DNA from: JBFLYH01 sp964630235
Lineage (GTDB): Bacteria > Oederibacteriota > JAAXVQ01 > JAUVAV01
Length of the DNA stretch: 64,000 nt
Assembly (NCBI GenBank): GCA_964630235.1
Contig: CAZVUO010000003.1
Coordinates: 1 to 64,000, forward strand
Direction: 5' to 3'
The notes under the pieces are model-generated. The model saw nothing but the letters and a program-made list of their open reading frames with translations. It searched no databases and was not told the origin of the DNA. Shown here piece after piece: positions 1 through 7,634 of this stretch. Positions within the stretch are counted from its first letter, which is position 1; every line of letters starts with the position of its first letter. Made by a program: the position numbers and the translations under genes.

Positions 1-424
1 CGTACCTGTTCAGCTTCTGTCCGCTGCCGCCGATCAGCCAGTACCCGTTGCCGTACTGAATGGTGTAAATACTGTTGCCGGAAAAACCTTCCAGCCCGCC
101 GCTCAAGCTGGTGAAGGTGGACCCGTTGTAGCGGTTGAGCTTCGCGCCGCTGCCGCCGATCAGCCATTCCGAGCCGTTCTGCCTGATCGCGTTGATCTGG
201 CCGCCCCAGACGACCACGCCCGAAGGCTGGGCAAAGGTATAGTCGGAAGGCAGGCGGACCTCCTCGGCCGATGTATCCCATACCGCCGAGGTTTGCCCAA
301 CATCCTGGTAGGTGGTCGAGGTGAAGCTTTCTATAAAGGTTTCCGCGCCAGCAGGGCTGGCGGCCCACGTCAGGACCGCGGCGCCGAGGAAAAATATCAA
401 AAATCGCTTGTTGAATCGCGACAT
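1..424 (-). CDS. Secreted WLIGG-repeat protein, 3' part cut by window edge
   Basis: An open minus-strand frame runs from ATG 424-422 off the left edge (141 codons visible). The first 27 or so residues form a signal peptide: basic MSRFNKR, a hydrophobic LIFFLGAAVLTWAA stretch, then SPAGA before the likely cleavage site. The mature part contains at least two copies of a repeat with the core WLIGGSGxKLNRYNG, spaced about 40 residues apart. This suggests beta-propeller or kelch-like blades, though no named family is recognised. A purine-rich GGTGAGG lies about 6 bases before the ATG. The gene starts 42 bp after the stop of the PorV-like gene upstream on the same strand, so the two are probably co-transcribed. 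An extracellular or surface role is inferred from the signal peptide and repeats. Confidence 0.75.
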   Translation of the reverse strand, partial: MSRFNKRFLIFFLGAAVLTWAASPAGAETFIESFTSTTYQDVGQTSAVWDTSAEEVRLPSDYTFAQPSGVVVWGGQINAIRQNGSEWLIGGSGAKLNRYNGSTFTSLSGGLEGFSGNSIYTIQYGNGYWLIGGSGQKLNRY

Positions 425-466
425 GGGTTATCCTCACCTGCCAGTGTGCGGAACCAGCTTACCGAA

Positions 467-2068
467 TTATTTCGCTTCCAGGGCAATGTCGGAATTCTTG
501 GGTTTCGCGGCCGCGTCGCCCGAACGCGCGCCCAGCCGTTCCGGATCGATGGAATACGTCATTTTCAGGTAGCGTGTCACGGCCTGCGCCCTGGCTTCGG
601 CCAGCTTCGCGTCCGCGCCGGCAAACCCCAGAACGGTCACCCGGCCTTGGGGATACTGCTGCAGGAGCCGGCCCAGCATATCCAGGCTCTTCTTGCTGTC
701 GTTGGGAATAACCGACTTTCCGGTTTCGAACTGGACCGGCGTGATCAGTTTCGCTTCCATCCGCTTCTGCATCATCCGCAGCGCCTGCTCGAATTTGCCG
801 GTTTCGGCCGGCACGGCCGCGGACGCGGGCTCGGGTTCCGCGACAAGTTCGGAATCCTTGATGGATTTAAATTCCGGCATGGGCTCTGGTTCCGGTTTGG
901 GTTGCGCCTTGGCCGCGGGAGCATCCGTGCTCTTCGGGAGCGCGGACGCGGGCGCGATCGTCCCCGCGCTGGAGGGAATCACGCTCGCCGGCTGGGCTTT
1001 GATGACATTGTCAGCGGGCAAAAACCCGAGCGTGAGGGAAGCCCGGTGGGTGGACCCCAGTTCGCCGTAAGGAACAAACGCATAATCCACCTGATAGCGG
1101 ATCAGGCCGGCCTGAATGGCCACTCCCACGCCGGCGGTCAGCCCGGCCAGGGAATCCAGGTCCTTGATCTCGTTGCCGATCTTGTAGCCGACCCGCGCGG
1201 CAAACTCGGTGTTGGGGCTTACGTGCGCGTATTCCGCGCCGAGCGACACCTTCACGTCATTGTCAATCGGCACCTGCACGTCCAGGGCCAAGGTGCCGCG
1301 GCCGTTCGGCGAAAAAAGATCCGGCAGCACATAGCCGGCGCCAGCCCGGAAATTGATGGGCATCAGCTGGTCGCTGGTCATGCCGAGATTCTGTCCGACC
1401 AATCCCAGGCGCCAGCCGGCGTCGCGCACCAGGGGCTGTCCCGCTTCGCGCGGCGGTAACCCGGTGGCGGAGGTCACCTCAATGGGTTTGATCTCCTCGG
1501 TCTGGCGCCAGATCAGGCCGATGTCGAGTGCTCCGCCGAAAATGTTCGACTCCTCGACGCTCTCGGTTACGATCCGCAGGCTGGCGCCCACGAGCATATT
1601 GCTGAAAAAGCCCTCCTGCACCGGAAAAAGGCGCGCGAGCTTCTGCGCGTAGGTCCCTACCAGGGCAAAGCTCATGGCAGATACCTGCCCGCCTTCGCCC
1701 GCGTAATTTCCGTATTGGTCCTCCAGGGTTTCCGTGATAGAACCGGCGTGCAGAAAACTGATGCCGCCGCCCACTGCGCCCAGCGGCCCGAGCGGCATGC
1801 CGTAGGCAAGATACTCCGTGCCGATATCTTGAATCCAGAAGCTATGCATGAAGGAAGCGGTGGGCGAAGATAGTTGTACCAATCCAGCCGGATTCCAATA
1901 GAGCGTATCCAGCCCATCGCCTAAAGCGATATAGGTTTCCCCCATCGCAATGGGACGCGCTCCCTGGCCTGCCTTAAGAAAATTAGCGTTTGTGGTTCCA
2001 GGTCCGGCCGCTTGTGCAAGAGAAGAAAAGAGACAGAAAACCCCGACAAGGACAATTAGTTTTTTCAT
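467..2068 (-). CDS. PorV/PorQ-family outer-membrane barrel with OmpA-like C-terminal domain
   Basis: 533 aa. Residues 1-20 are a signal peptide ending AQA. Residues 25-355 match the PorV/PorQ (UPF0164) beta-barrel type: GQGARPIAMGETYIALGD near the N-terminus, LYWNPAGL, and alternating amphipathic strands ending at TLGFLP. A Pro/Ala/Glu-rich linker (about 365-430) follows. The last 100 residues resemble a reduced OmpA-like peptidoglycan-binding domain (VQFETGKSVI, then GFAGADAKLAEARAQAVTRYL, keeping the conserved Arg). PorV-like proteins sit in the outer membrane and, in type IX systems, carry secreted cargo; an OmpA-like tail would anchor such a barrel to the cell wall. The fusion is the odd point. 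A GAGAGGG Shine-Dalgarno and a good sigma70-type promoter lie upstream, and the edge-truncated gene follows 42 bp downstream. Confidence 0.8.
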   Translation of the reverse strand: MKKLIVLVGVFCLFSSLAQAAGPGTTNANFLKAGQGARPIAMGETYIALGDGLDTLYWNPAGLVQLSSPTASFMHSFWIQDIGTEYLAYGMPLGPLGAVGGGISFLHAGSITETLEDQYGNYAGEGGQVSAMSFALVGTYAQKLARLFPVQEGFFSNMLVGASLRIVTESVEESNIFGGALDIGLIWRQTEEIKPIEVTSATGLPPREAGQPLVRDAGWRLGLVGQNLGMTSDQLMPINFRAGAGYVLPDLFSPNGRGTLALDVQVPIDNDVKVSLGAEYAHVSPNTEFAARVGYKIGNEIKDLDSLAGLTAGVGVAIQAGLIRYQVDYAFVPYGELGSTHRASLTLGFLPADNVIKAQPASVIPSSAGTIAPASALPKSTDAPAAKAQPKPEPEPMPEFKSIKDSELVAEPEPASAAVPAETGKFEQALRMMQKRMEAKLITPVQFETGKSVIPNDSKKSLDMLGRLLQQYPQGRVTVLGFAGADAKLAEARAQAVTRYLKMTYSIDPERLGARSGDAAAKPKNSDIALEAK

Positions 2069-2142
2069 AGTCCCTCTCAGTAGAAATTTATTTTTATAGA
2101 AATAATAAATTTGTCAGATTTTCACGCACCTATTCCTGTAAC

Positions 2143-2171
2143 ATTCTATGTCATCAGCCTAGAGCCGTCAA
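2143..2171 (-). promoter_or_regulatory. Sigma70-type promoter for the PorV/OmpA-like gene
   Basis: On the minus strand TTGACG (2171-2166) is followed after exactly 17 bases by TAGAAT (2148-2143). The pair matches 5/6 at each box and sits about 75 bases before the start codon in an AT-rich stretch. Confidence 0.6.
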
Positions 2172-2483
2172 TCAGCTTTTCCATAAAAATCATCGGCACA
2201 ATTCTACAAATAATAAATACTTATATCGTTTATTTATAACCTCTATAAAAACTGCTTTTTCGATGGCCCCCCGTCCGAAGGGCCCGGGGTACCCACGTCA
2301 ATCCTCGCTACCCCTTCTTGGCGACATCCCCGGAGCAGCGATTCCTCATTCACCCTTCTATGGAGGAGATGGGATGATTGACAAATAGGTTCCAAAAAAA
2401 TTTACACCAGGTTTGCTGCTCAAAAAAAGATTATTTTCAAGGCGGATTTTACCGTCCTGTCCGCAATGCATAGTGGAGTGGTC

Positions 2484-2503
2484 CCCCGGACTAAAGTCCG
2501 GGG
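2484..2503. repeat. CCGG-rich dispersed palindrome, copy 1
   Basis: CCCCGGACTAAAGTCCGGGG: two 9-bp arms around AA. The same design recurs at 2540-2559 and 11857-11876 with GGGCT/AGCCC in place of GGACT/AGTCC. The base changes compensate across the stem, so the hairpin rather than the sequence is conserved. Confidence 0.7.
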
Positions 2504-2539
2504 CTCCCTCCCTCCGCAATAAGATCCCGCAAATCATCT

Positions 2540-2559
2540 CCCCGGGCTGAAGCCCGGGG
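2540..2559. repeat. CCGG-rich dispersed palindrome, copy 2
   Basis: CCCCGGGCTGAAGCCCGGGG, two 9-bp arms around GA. Same family as the copies at 2484 and 11857. There is no T-run on either side, so it is not an intrinsic terminator. Confidence 0.7.
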
Positions 2560-2811
2560 ATTCATGCGGAGGGATTAAACTTGCCTGAGGCGGATGCGCA
2601 AGTGATCTGCTGCTGAGATTCTCCTCGCCATCAGCGTTCAATGCCAGGCTTGTTACTCCTGCCCTACCGCCTTAAAGCCGGCCACACATCCTCGTAGGCA
2701 ACATGCGGTGCAGGACGAACCATTGGCGGAAAGTGCGTCACTCTATCCACCCAATTGGCGGGTCATAAAGACGTGAAGAACGCTGACAGCGAACGCCGCC
2801 GCCACTTTAAT

Positions 2812-2844
2812 AAAAAAGGACGGGCTGAATGAACAGCCCGCCCT
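2812..2844 (-). terminator. Rho-independent terminator of the HAMP gene
   Basis: On the minus strand an 11-position stem with one mismatch (AGGGCGGGCTG pairing with CAGCCCGTCCT) and a 6-base loop is followed by TTTTTTATT. It lies about 60 bases after the stop of the HAMP-domain gene and is a textbook intrinsic terminator. Confidence 0.85.
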
Positions 2845-2903
2845 TTACACACCTTTTGCCCGGAACCCCAACCCCGCCGCGCGCGCGGCCCCGAACTGAG
2901 ATA

Positions 2904-3467
2904 TTAAATATTGAAATACCGGGTCACCTTGTCCACGGTTTCCCGGATAAACTGGATCTCCTCCTGGATTTTTCCCGACTTCGGCGCCGCCTCCTCGATG
3001 ACCTTCACCGCTTCCTTCACATCTTCCAGCCGCTTCCGATCCTCGCGGATCACGGAGCGCATGCGCTCGGTCATATCGTTGAACGCAGCTTCCAGTTCCC
3101 GCAGTTCATCCCCTTTGCGAAGGTTGGCTTGGACTTTAAGGTTTCCATTGGCCAGTTCGCGCGACACCATGACGAAACGGAACAAAGGACCGGCGACTTT
3201 GTGGGACATATAGACACCGACTGTGATATTGCACAGGGTCAGAAAAATGATGATGGCCAGAACCACTTGGTAGATGAAATAAATATTGGCGCCGGGAATT
3301 TCGGGCTTGGGCTGCGAGAAAACGTACAGCAAGGCCAGGCCGACAATGATCATTTCGATGAACATGGTGAAAATAAGGATCAAAGAATATTTGAACTGCA
3401 GATCCATGTTGATATAAATCTGCTTGCGTTTAAAGGAAGGCTGCTGAGCTTGCGCCTGCTCTGCCAC
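2904..3467 (-). CDS. Two-TM HAMP-domain membrane protein without output domain
   Basis: 187 aa, GTG start preceded by GGGAGA. Residues 1-20 are polar and cytoplasmic; TM1 is about 25-50 (YSLILIFTMFIEMIIVGLAL) and TM2 about 64-90 (QVVLAIIIFLTLCNITVGVY). A HAMP linker follows at about 91-145, with the typical Pro of KVAGPLFR and the DELRELEAAFNDM second helix, then a short coiled coil to the C-terminus. HAMP domains relay signals between membrane sensors and kinases or methyl-accepting domains. Here nothing follows except about 40 helical residues, so the protein must act through a partner or as a membrane scaffold. It has its own promoter and its own terminator, so it is monocistronic. Confidence 0.8.
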   Translation of the reverse strand: MAEQAQAQQPSFKRKQIYINMDLQFKYSLILIFTMFIEMIIVGLALLYVFSQPKPEIPGANIYFIYQVVLAIIIFLTLCNITVGVYMSHKVAGPLFRFVMVSRELANGNLKVQANLRKGDELRELEAAFNDMTERMRSVIREDRKRLEDVKEAVKVIEEAAPKSGKIQEEIQFIRETVDKVTRYFNI

Positions 3468-3577
3468 TTGGATTCTCCCTTTGGGAATGGAATGGTCGGC
3501 TTTAAAAGTCCCAAGCCAAAACGCCGCTATTTGATCATTTATAACTGCTTTGACAAAATGCCTTAAAAGCTAAACAA

Positions 3578-3606
3578 ATATTAACAATTTATCTTCCGGC
3601 AGTCAA
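3578..3606 (-). promoter_or_regulatory. Sigma70-type promoter for the HAMP gene
   Basis: Minus strand TTGACT (3606-3601), 17-base spacer, TAATAT (3583-3578). It lies just after the stop of the upstream gene and about 110 bases before the GTG start, so the HAMP gene can be expressed apart from the PorV/adhesin unit. Confidence 0.6.
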
Positions 3607-3613
3607 CATATAC

Positions 3614-4885
3614 TCACTCCACCACTTCCACCGGTGAAACCCCCAGCGGAAGAATGCTTTGGATGGTCACCCAGGCCTCCGAAGACTTTTTCGTTGCTCC
3701 GGAGGCGTCCTCCACGGTAAGCACCACCAGGTATCTTCCATCGGGCATGGGGGTAAGATTATCCTGCAGGCCGTCCCAGACAATATGATTGGGCGGAGAA
3801 CCTTCGCCCGAGTACTTGCGCACCAGACCGCCGGCGTCGTTGGTGATCTCCAGGGTCCACACGCGGATCTGAAATTTGGTGTGGGATTTGATCTTGAGCA
3901 CGGAAACCTTGTTGATGCCCACCGGCGAAAAAGAGGCCGGCTCCGGAACCACGTCCAGCACGAACCCGCCGAACCCGTATGACAGGGTCACCTTGTGCAT
4001 CATCTCCACGGTCTGGAACCCGAGCGCGTAGTCGAGCTGAAAACCCTGGTACGCGTAGCCCGCGCCCACGGCGATTTCGGTATCGTCAATCCCGGCGCGC
4101 ACGCACAAGTCCCGCAGGTCGGGAACCGGCGCCACTTCCAGTCCGAACCTCGGCTTGAGAGCGTTCTGTTCCATGTTCTTGGAAAGGTCCAGGTCCAGCT
4201 TGAGCCGGTCCTCGAAGAACAAAGCGCCGATCCCGAATACCATGTTCAGGGGGTAGGTCTCCGCCTCGGTTTGCAGCGTAATGGAAGGCGCCAGTAAATT
4301 CTGAAACGACAGCCCCAGATTGAGCGCGGGCAGAACCCGGTACATCAGGCCGAAATCCAGTCCAAACCCCGTGCCGCTCAAGTTGACGAACGTTTGGTTG
4401 ATCATTTTAAAGGTGCCGCCCGCGGCCAGCTGGGGCGTGATGTCCGCCCCGAACCCGAGCAGCACGCCCAGCTGCCGGTTGGTGAAGCTCGAAGTCACTT
4501 CGTTGCGCGCGTTGCGGCCTTCGGCGTCGCCCTGGTTGAGCATGACCAAACCGAAGCCCAGCGTGCCGATATAGGGGAAAATATGGCCGTAGCCCAGGTA
4601 CTGGTAGGTGCTCCCGTCAATCAGCATTGCGTGCTGCAGCAGCACCTGGTTCTGCCGCAGACCGGTCAGGCCGCCGGGGTTCCAGTATAAGGCCGTGGCG
4701 TCGTCCGCCAGTCCAGCGAAAGCCCGGCCCATGCCAAGGGCGCGAGCCCCGGCCCCGTAAGTGAGAAACGCGCCGGCCTGGCCCGCGTCGCCGTCCGCCG
4801 CCCGGGCCGCGGTCAAACCAGAACCCGTGAACGCGAAACCCGCCAAGAGCAGAATCGTTCCCAGGGTGCGCAGTGCGCGCTTCAT
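3614..4885 (-). CDS. PorV/PorQ-family protein with FlgD-like Ig tail
   Basis: 423 aa. Residues 1-30 are a signal peptide (LLLAGFAFTGSG...AARA). Residues 35-310 follow the PorV/PorQ pattern: FLTYGAGARALGMGRAFAGL, ALYWNPGGL, and many amphipathic beta strands ending GFGGFVLDV. The last 95 residues form a FlgD-like Ig fold, as shown by FQIRVWTLEITNDAGGLVRK, IVWDGLQDN and MPDGRYLVVLTVED. The start overlaps the stop of the upstream adhesin gene by ATGA, indicating translational coupling. An outer-membrane barrel with a periplasmic or surface Ig tail is inferred. It is a second PorV-type protein in the window and differs from the OmpA-tailed one in its C-terminal attachment. Confidence 0.8.
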   Translation of the reverse strand: MKRALRTLGTILLLAGFAFTGSGLTAARAADGDAGQAGAFLTYGAGARALGMGRAFAGLADDATALYWNPGGLTGLRQNQVLLQHAMLIDGSTYQYLGYGHIFPYIGTLGFGLVMLNQGDAEGRNARNEVTSSFTNRQLGVLLGFGADITPQLAAGGTFKMINQTFVNLSGTGFGLDFGLMYRVLPALNLGLSFQNLLAPSITLQTEAETYPLNMVFGIGALFFEDRLKLDLDLSKNMEQNALKPRFGLEVAPVPDLRDLCVRAGIDDTEIAVGAGYAYQGFQLDYALGFQTVEMMHKVTLSYGFGGFVLDVVPEPASFSPVGINKVSVLKIKSHTKFQIRVWTLEITNDAGGLVRKYSGEGSPPNHIVWDGLQDNLTPMPDGRYLVVLTVEDASGATKKSSEAWVTIQSILPLGVSPVEVVE

Positions 4886-6591
4886 TTAATCACCCCCACG
4901 CGTCGTTTAAATTCCTGTGTGCCATTTCGGTGTTTGGCTTTCACCTTGACCAAGTAGATGCCGTTGGCCACCGTGCGGCCTTCGCCGTTCTTTCCGTCCC
5001 ATAAGAAGTTGGCGCCGCCGGCCAGCGTAGCGTTGGCAAAATCGCCGCTGCCCTGCCCGGGCTTCACGTCTTTGGCCAGGACCACGCGGCCAAAGGCGTC
5101 GTAAATGCGAATCTCGACCTCGGATTCATAGTTCAGGAAATAATTCACGGAAGTCTTCTGCTGGTTGGGATCGAAGGGATTCGGGTAATTGATCATCACG
5201 TTGCCTTCGGTCGGCGCCACGGACACGCGCACGCTCGCGGTGGCGGTGAGGGTGTTGGCCCGGGCCTGCACCACCACGGTTTCATTGGTGATGCCGCCGG
5301 TCAGCGTAACCTGGGCCACGCCGCTGGCATCGGTCTGGGCCGAGGCGGCGGACAGTGTGCATTCCGCCGAACCCTGGGTGATGGAGAACGTGACCGGCAC
5401 GTCCGTCACAAGATTTTGATAGGCGTCCATTACGGTCGCGGAAATGACGGCGGTCTTTTGGGCTTGGATCGCGGCCGGCGCGGCCGAGGCCGAGATCTGC
5501 GCCGGCGTGCTGGCCACCACGTTGATGAGGGGCGAATATGCGCGTTCGACCGCGCGGCCGACGATGGGTGAGATCTTGCTCACATCCAGGTAAATGGTCT
5601 CGGCCCGGTTATAGGTAAAGTTCTGCGTCCGGGTGCCGTCCGTGCCGATTTGGATGGTCTGCGGGGTCAGTGTGCCGGTACCAGGAGAAGTATCCACGAG
5701 CAAGGGAATGAGCTGCAGGACATAACTGCTCGCGCTGGGTTGGGGATTGTTGGAGATGTTGCTGTCCGAAGCGGACACCTGCACCGCGAACGGCGTGCCC
5801 GCGTACACCGTGTCCGGGGCCGTGATCCAGATGTAATAGGTCGTGGGAATGGCCAGCGACACACCATTGCCCCACACCGGGTAGGAGTTGAATGAACTGT
5901 CAACCGTTATGAGAAAAGTAAAATTTTCCGCAGCGTTAGGCGGATTGGGTGTCCACAGGAAGCCCGCGATGCCATTGGTCTGCCAATGAATGTCCGACCA
6001 TATCGGTTGAGAAAAATTGTCCGCCACGGTGATGGTCGCACCGATGGGCGTGGTGTTGTTGTATTGATCCAGAGCAACCACAGACACTGCGCACGGCGCG
6101 CCGGCGGTGATGGTAAGCCAGGTTGGCGCATATCCTGGAGCCGAGGCGCCGGGCTGAGTGACCCGCATCACGGAACCTTGATTGTACAAAACCGTAAAAT
6201 GATCGATGGCATTCGCGCCAACGGTCATGTGACCGGCCCAACTGGTGATTGACGTCAGAACCGAATCCGCAACCGAGATATCAATTTCACCGGCTCGTGT
6301 AATGGTTAATGAAATACTGTTCGCGATACCGTTGGTAAATACCACTGTCGGTGGTGTGATAGGGATGACCCCTAGAGTTGCATGGGTCGCAGTCAGGACC
6401 CCTGTTCCATTGTAGGTATTGTCTTGCCCGCCGCCCTGGGTCGCGACAAAATCCACAGGTGTAGATGCTTCTCCAGCTTTGGCGGTTCTGGTTAGAGGCG
6501 TCATCTGAAAAGAATCAAAGGCAACCGCTTGGGAAGTAAAAAAGAAACAACTCAAACCTACCAGGTAAAGGACTTTTTTCAAGTTCATCAC
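4882..6591 (-). CDS. Secreted Ig-like/invasin-type protein with FlgD-like C-terminal sorting-type domain
   Basis: 569 aa. The signal peptide is residues 1-24 (LYLVGLSCFFFTSQAVAF). The body is a series of beta-sandwich domains with repeated phrases about variation of a time course or material (DQYNN, DAYQNLVTDVPVTFSI, DASGVAQVTLTGG), typical of bacterial Ig-like/invasin (Big-1) repeats. The last 85 residues start with NYPNPFDP and contain VEIRIYDAFGRVV, FLWDGKNGEGRTVANGIYLVKV, a FlgD-like Ig or type-IX-like C-terminal domain. The first codons are GTG-ATG, so translation may start at either. It is coupled by ATGA overlap to the PorV-like gene, and together they look like a surface adhesin with its outer-membrane partner. 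Confidence 0.78.
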   Translation of the reverse strand: MMNLKKVLYLVGLSCFFFTSQAVAFDSFQMTPLTRTAKAGEASTPVDFVATQGGGQDNTYNGTGVLTATHATLGVIPITPPTVVFTNGIANSISLTITRAGEIDISVADSVLTSITSWAGHMTVGANAIDHFTVLYNQGSVMRVTQPGASAPGYAPTWLTITAGAPCAVSVVALDQYNNTTPIGATITVADNFSQPIWSDIHWQTNGIAGFLWTPNPPNAAENFTFLITVDSSFNSYPVWGNGVSLAIPTTYYIWITAPDTVYAGTPFAVQVSASDSNISNNPQPSASSYVLQLIPLLVDTSPGTGTLTPQTIQIGTDGTRTQNFTYNRAETIYLDVSKISPIVGRAVERAYSPLINVVASTPAQISASAAPAAIQAQKTAVISATVMDAYQNLVTDVPVTFSITQGSAECTLSAASAQTDASGVAQVTLTGGITNETVVVQARANTLTATASVRVSVAPTEGNVMINYPNPFDPNQQKTSVNYFLNYESEVEIRIYDAFGRVVLAKDVKPGQGSGDFANATLAGGANFLWDGKNGEGRTVANGIYLVKVKAKHRNGTQEFKRRVGVIK

Positions 6592-6620
6592 CCCAGCCTG
6601 AAAATGAATTGATTTTTTGT

Positions 6621-6649
6621 ACTATATTATAAACACACCTAAATAACAA
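6621..6649 (-). promoter_or_regulatory. Sigma70-type promoter for the adhesin-PorV operon
   Basis: Minus strand TTGTTA (6649-6644), 17-base spacer, TATAGT (6626-6621), about 30 bases before the start codons. It sits back to back with a plus-strand promoter, giving a divergent arrangement. Confidence 0.65.
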
Positions 6650-6704
6650 GCCCAAATCCAAATTGCGGAGATATTAAACCAGCTCCAGAAAGCTGATTTA
6701 TTAT

Positions 6705-6733
6705 TTGACAGCGACCAGAAGAAGTAATACTAG
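6705..6733 (+). promoter_or_regulatory. Sigma70-type promoter for the outer-membrane barrel gene
   Basis: A perfect TTGACA (6705-6710), then 17 bases, then TACTAG (6728-6733). It lies about 35 bases before the ATG of the plus-strand barrel gene. Confidence 0.65.
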
Positions 6734-6769
6734 TAGTGCAAAACATTTCCGGGCCAAGGGAGAATACTC

Positions 6770-7522
6770 ATGCGTAGGGTCTGGGCGATCGTCTGGCTGC
6801 TGGCAGCCGCGCTGCTGCCCGCTTCCCTGTCCGCGGAACAGGTGGGGGGGAAGTTTTTGCTGTCGCTGCAGCCGGGTTTCGGTTTTTTCGCCATGCGCGA
6901 TTTCAACCACCTGCTGGCTGACCGCCACGCCGTGGTCCTGCCCGCGCCCCCCAGCCAGCCGGCAGCCGGCATGTCCTGGGGCATGGACCTGGGCACCAGC
7001 ATCCAGTATGGCGTGTGGGACTACCTGCTGGCCGGCCTGGATATCTCCTACCTCACCACCGATACCTCGGCCAAGGTCGGTTCGAGCACGGTCTTCCCGC
7101 CTCAAGACTTGTATTACGCGCTGCGCATCCCGGCCCTGGAATTGAGCGCCACGGTCCGGCTCGCCTGGCCAGTCGGCCGGATGCTCCTGTTGACCGCGGG
7201 CGCGGGCTGGTCCTTCCTGTCGCTGGTCAATGCCGAGGAGTCGCTGGAATCGCGCAGTTCAGTGACTGGCACGGTCTATTCCTCCCAGTCTATTCCCTTC
7301 GGTGGCCGCGGCTGGGGTTCAAAAGTAATGGCCGGAGCGGAATTCTGGGTGTGGGAATGGTTTTCCCTGGGGCTGGAAGCCGGATACCGCTGGGCGCGCG
7401 TGCAGCCCGTGCAGGCGGGCAGCGGCGCCGGCGCAATTACCCTGAGGAACGCGAGCGGCGGAGACTTGAGCGCAGATTACAACGGCCCCTTTGTGCGTTA
7501 CCGTTTCAACTTTTATTTTTAG
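6770..7522 (+). CDS. Outer-membrane beta-barrel protein
   Basis: 250 aa. The signal peptide is residues 1-22 (VWAIVWLLAAALLPASLSA). The rest is alternating hydrophobic/polar beta strands with frequent Gly and aromatic girdle residues, for example MDLGTSIQYGVWDYLLAGLD, LTAGAGWSFLSL and FSLGLEAGYRWARV. The chain ends with aromatic YRFNFYF, the usual C-terminal strand signature recognised by the BAM machinery. The length fits an 8-10 stranded OMP_b-brl type barrel. AAGGGAG stands 7 bases before the ATG. No channel or enzyme motif is visible, so only the class can be given. It is divergent from the adhesin operon and 112 bp upstream of the glycosidase-like gene. Confidence 0.75.
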   Translation: MRRVWAIVWLLAAALLPASLSAEQVGGKFLLSLQPGFGFFAMRDFNHLLADRHAVVLPAPPSQPAAGMSWGMDLGTSIQYGVWDYLLAGLDISYLTTDTSAKVGSSTVFPPQDLYYALRIPALELSATVRLAWPVGRMLLLTAGAGWSFLSLVNAEESLESRSSVTGTVYSSQSIPFGGRGWGSKVMAGAEFWVWEWFSLGLEAGYRWARVQPVQAGSGAGAITLRNASGGDLSADYNGPFVRYRFNFYF

Positions 7523-7634
7523 TTGAAAACTGGTAAATTACCCTTCAGACCGCTGGCAGCCCGCCAGACAAACTGAATCCCCGACGGCGAAAATAGTAAT
7601 TCAGGGACTTGCTCCTTCGCCCGAAAATACGCTC

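Larger units (their letters stand above)
2172..2811. other. Gene-free spacer with two palindromes
   Basis: About 640 bases without a credible gene. The left third is AT-rich and the rest GC-rich. The only structure seen is a pair of 20-bp palindromes of one dispersed family (listed separately) set about 35 bp apart, flanked by imperfect copies of the word CTCCGCA/GCGGAGG. No tRNA-like fold, riboswitch or transposase remnant was recognised. Confidence 0.5.

Noticed and set aside
2484..2559. CCGG palindromes as intrinsic terminators
   Set aside because: No T-run follows on either strand and they do not sit at gene ends; the real terminator of the neighbouring gene is at 2812-2844.
2829..3566. 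Plus-strand frame of 245 codons opposite the HAMP gene
   Set aside because: His/Asp/Gly-rich antisense translation; the minus strand has TM helices, a HAMP domain, promoter and terminator.
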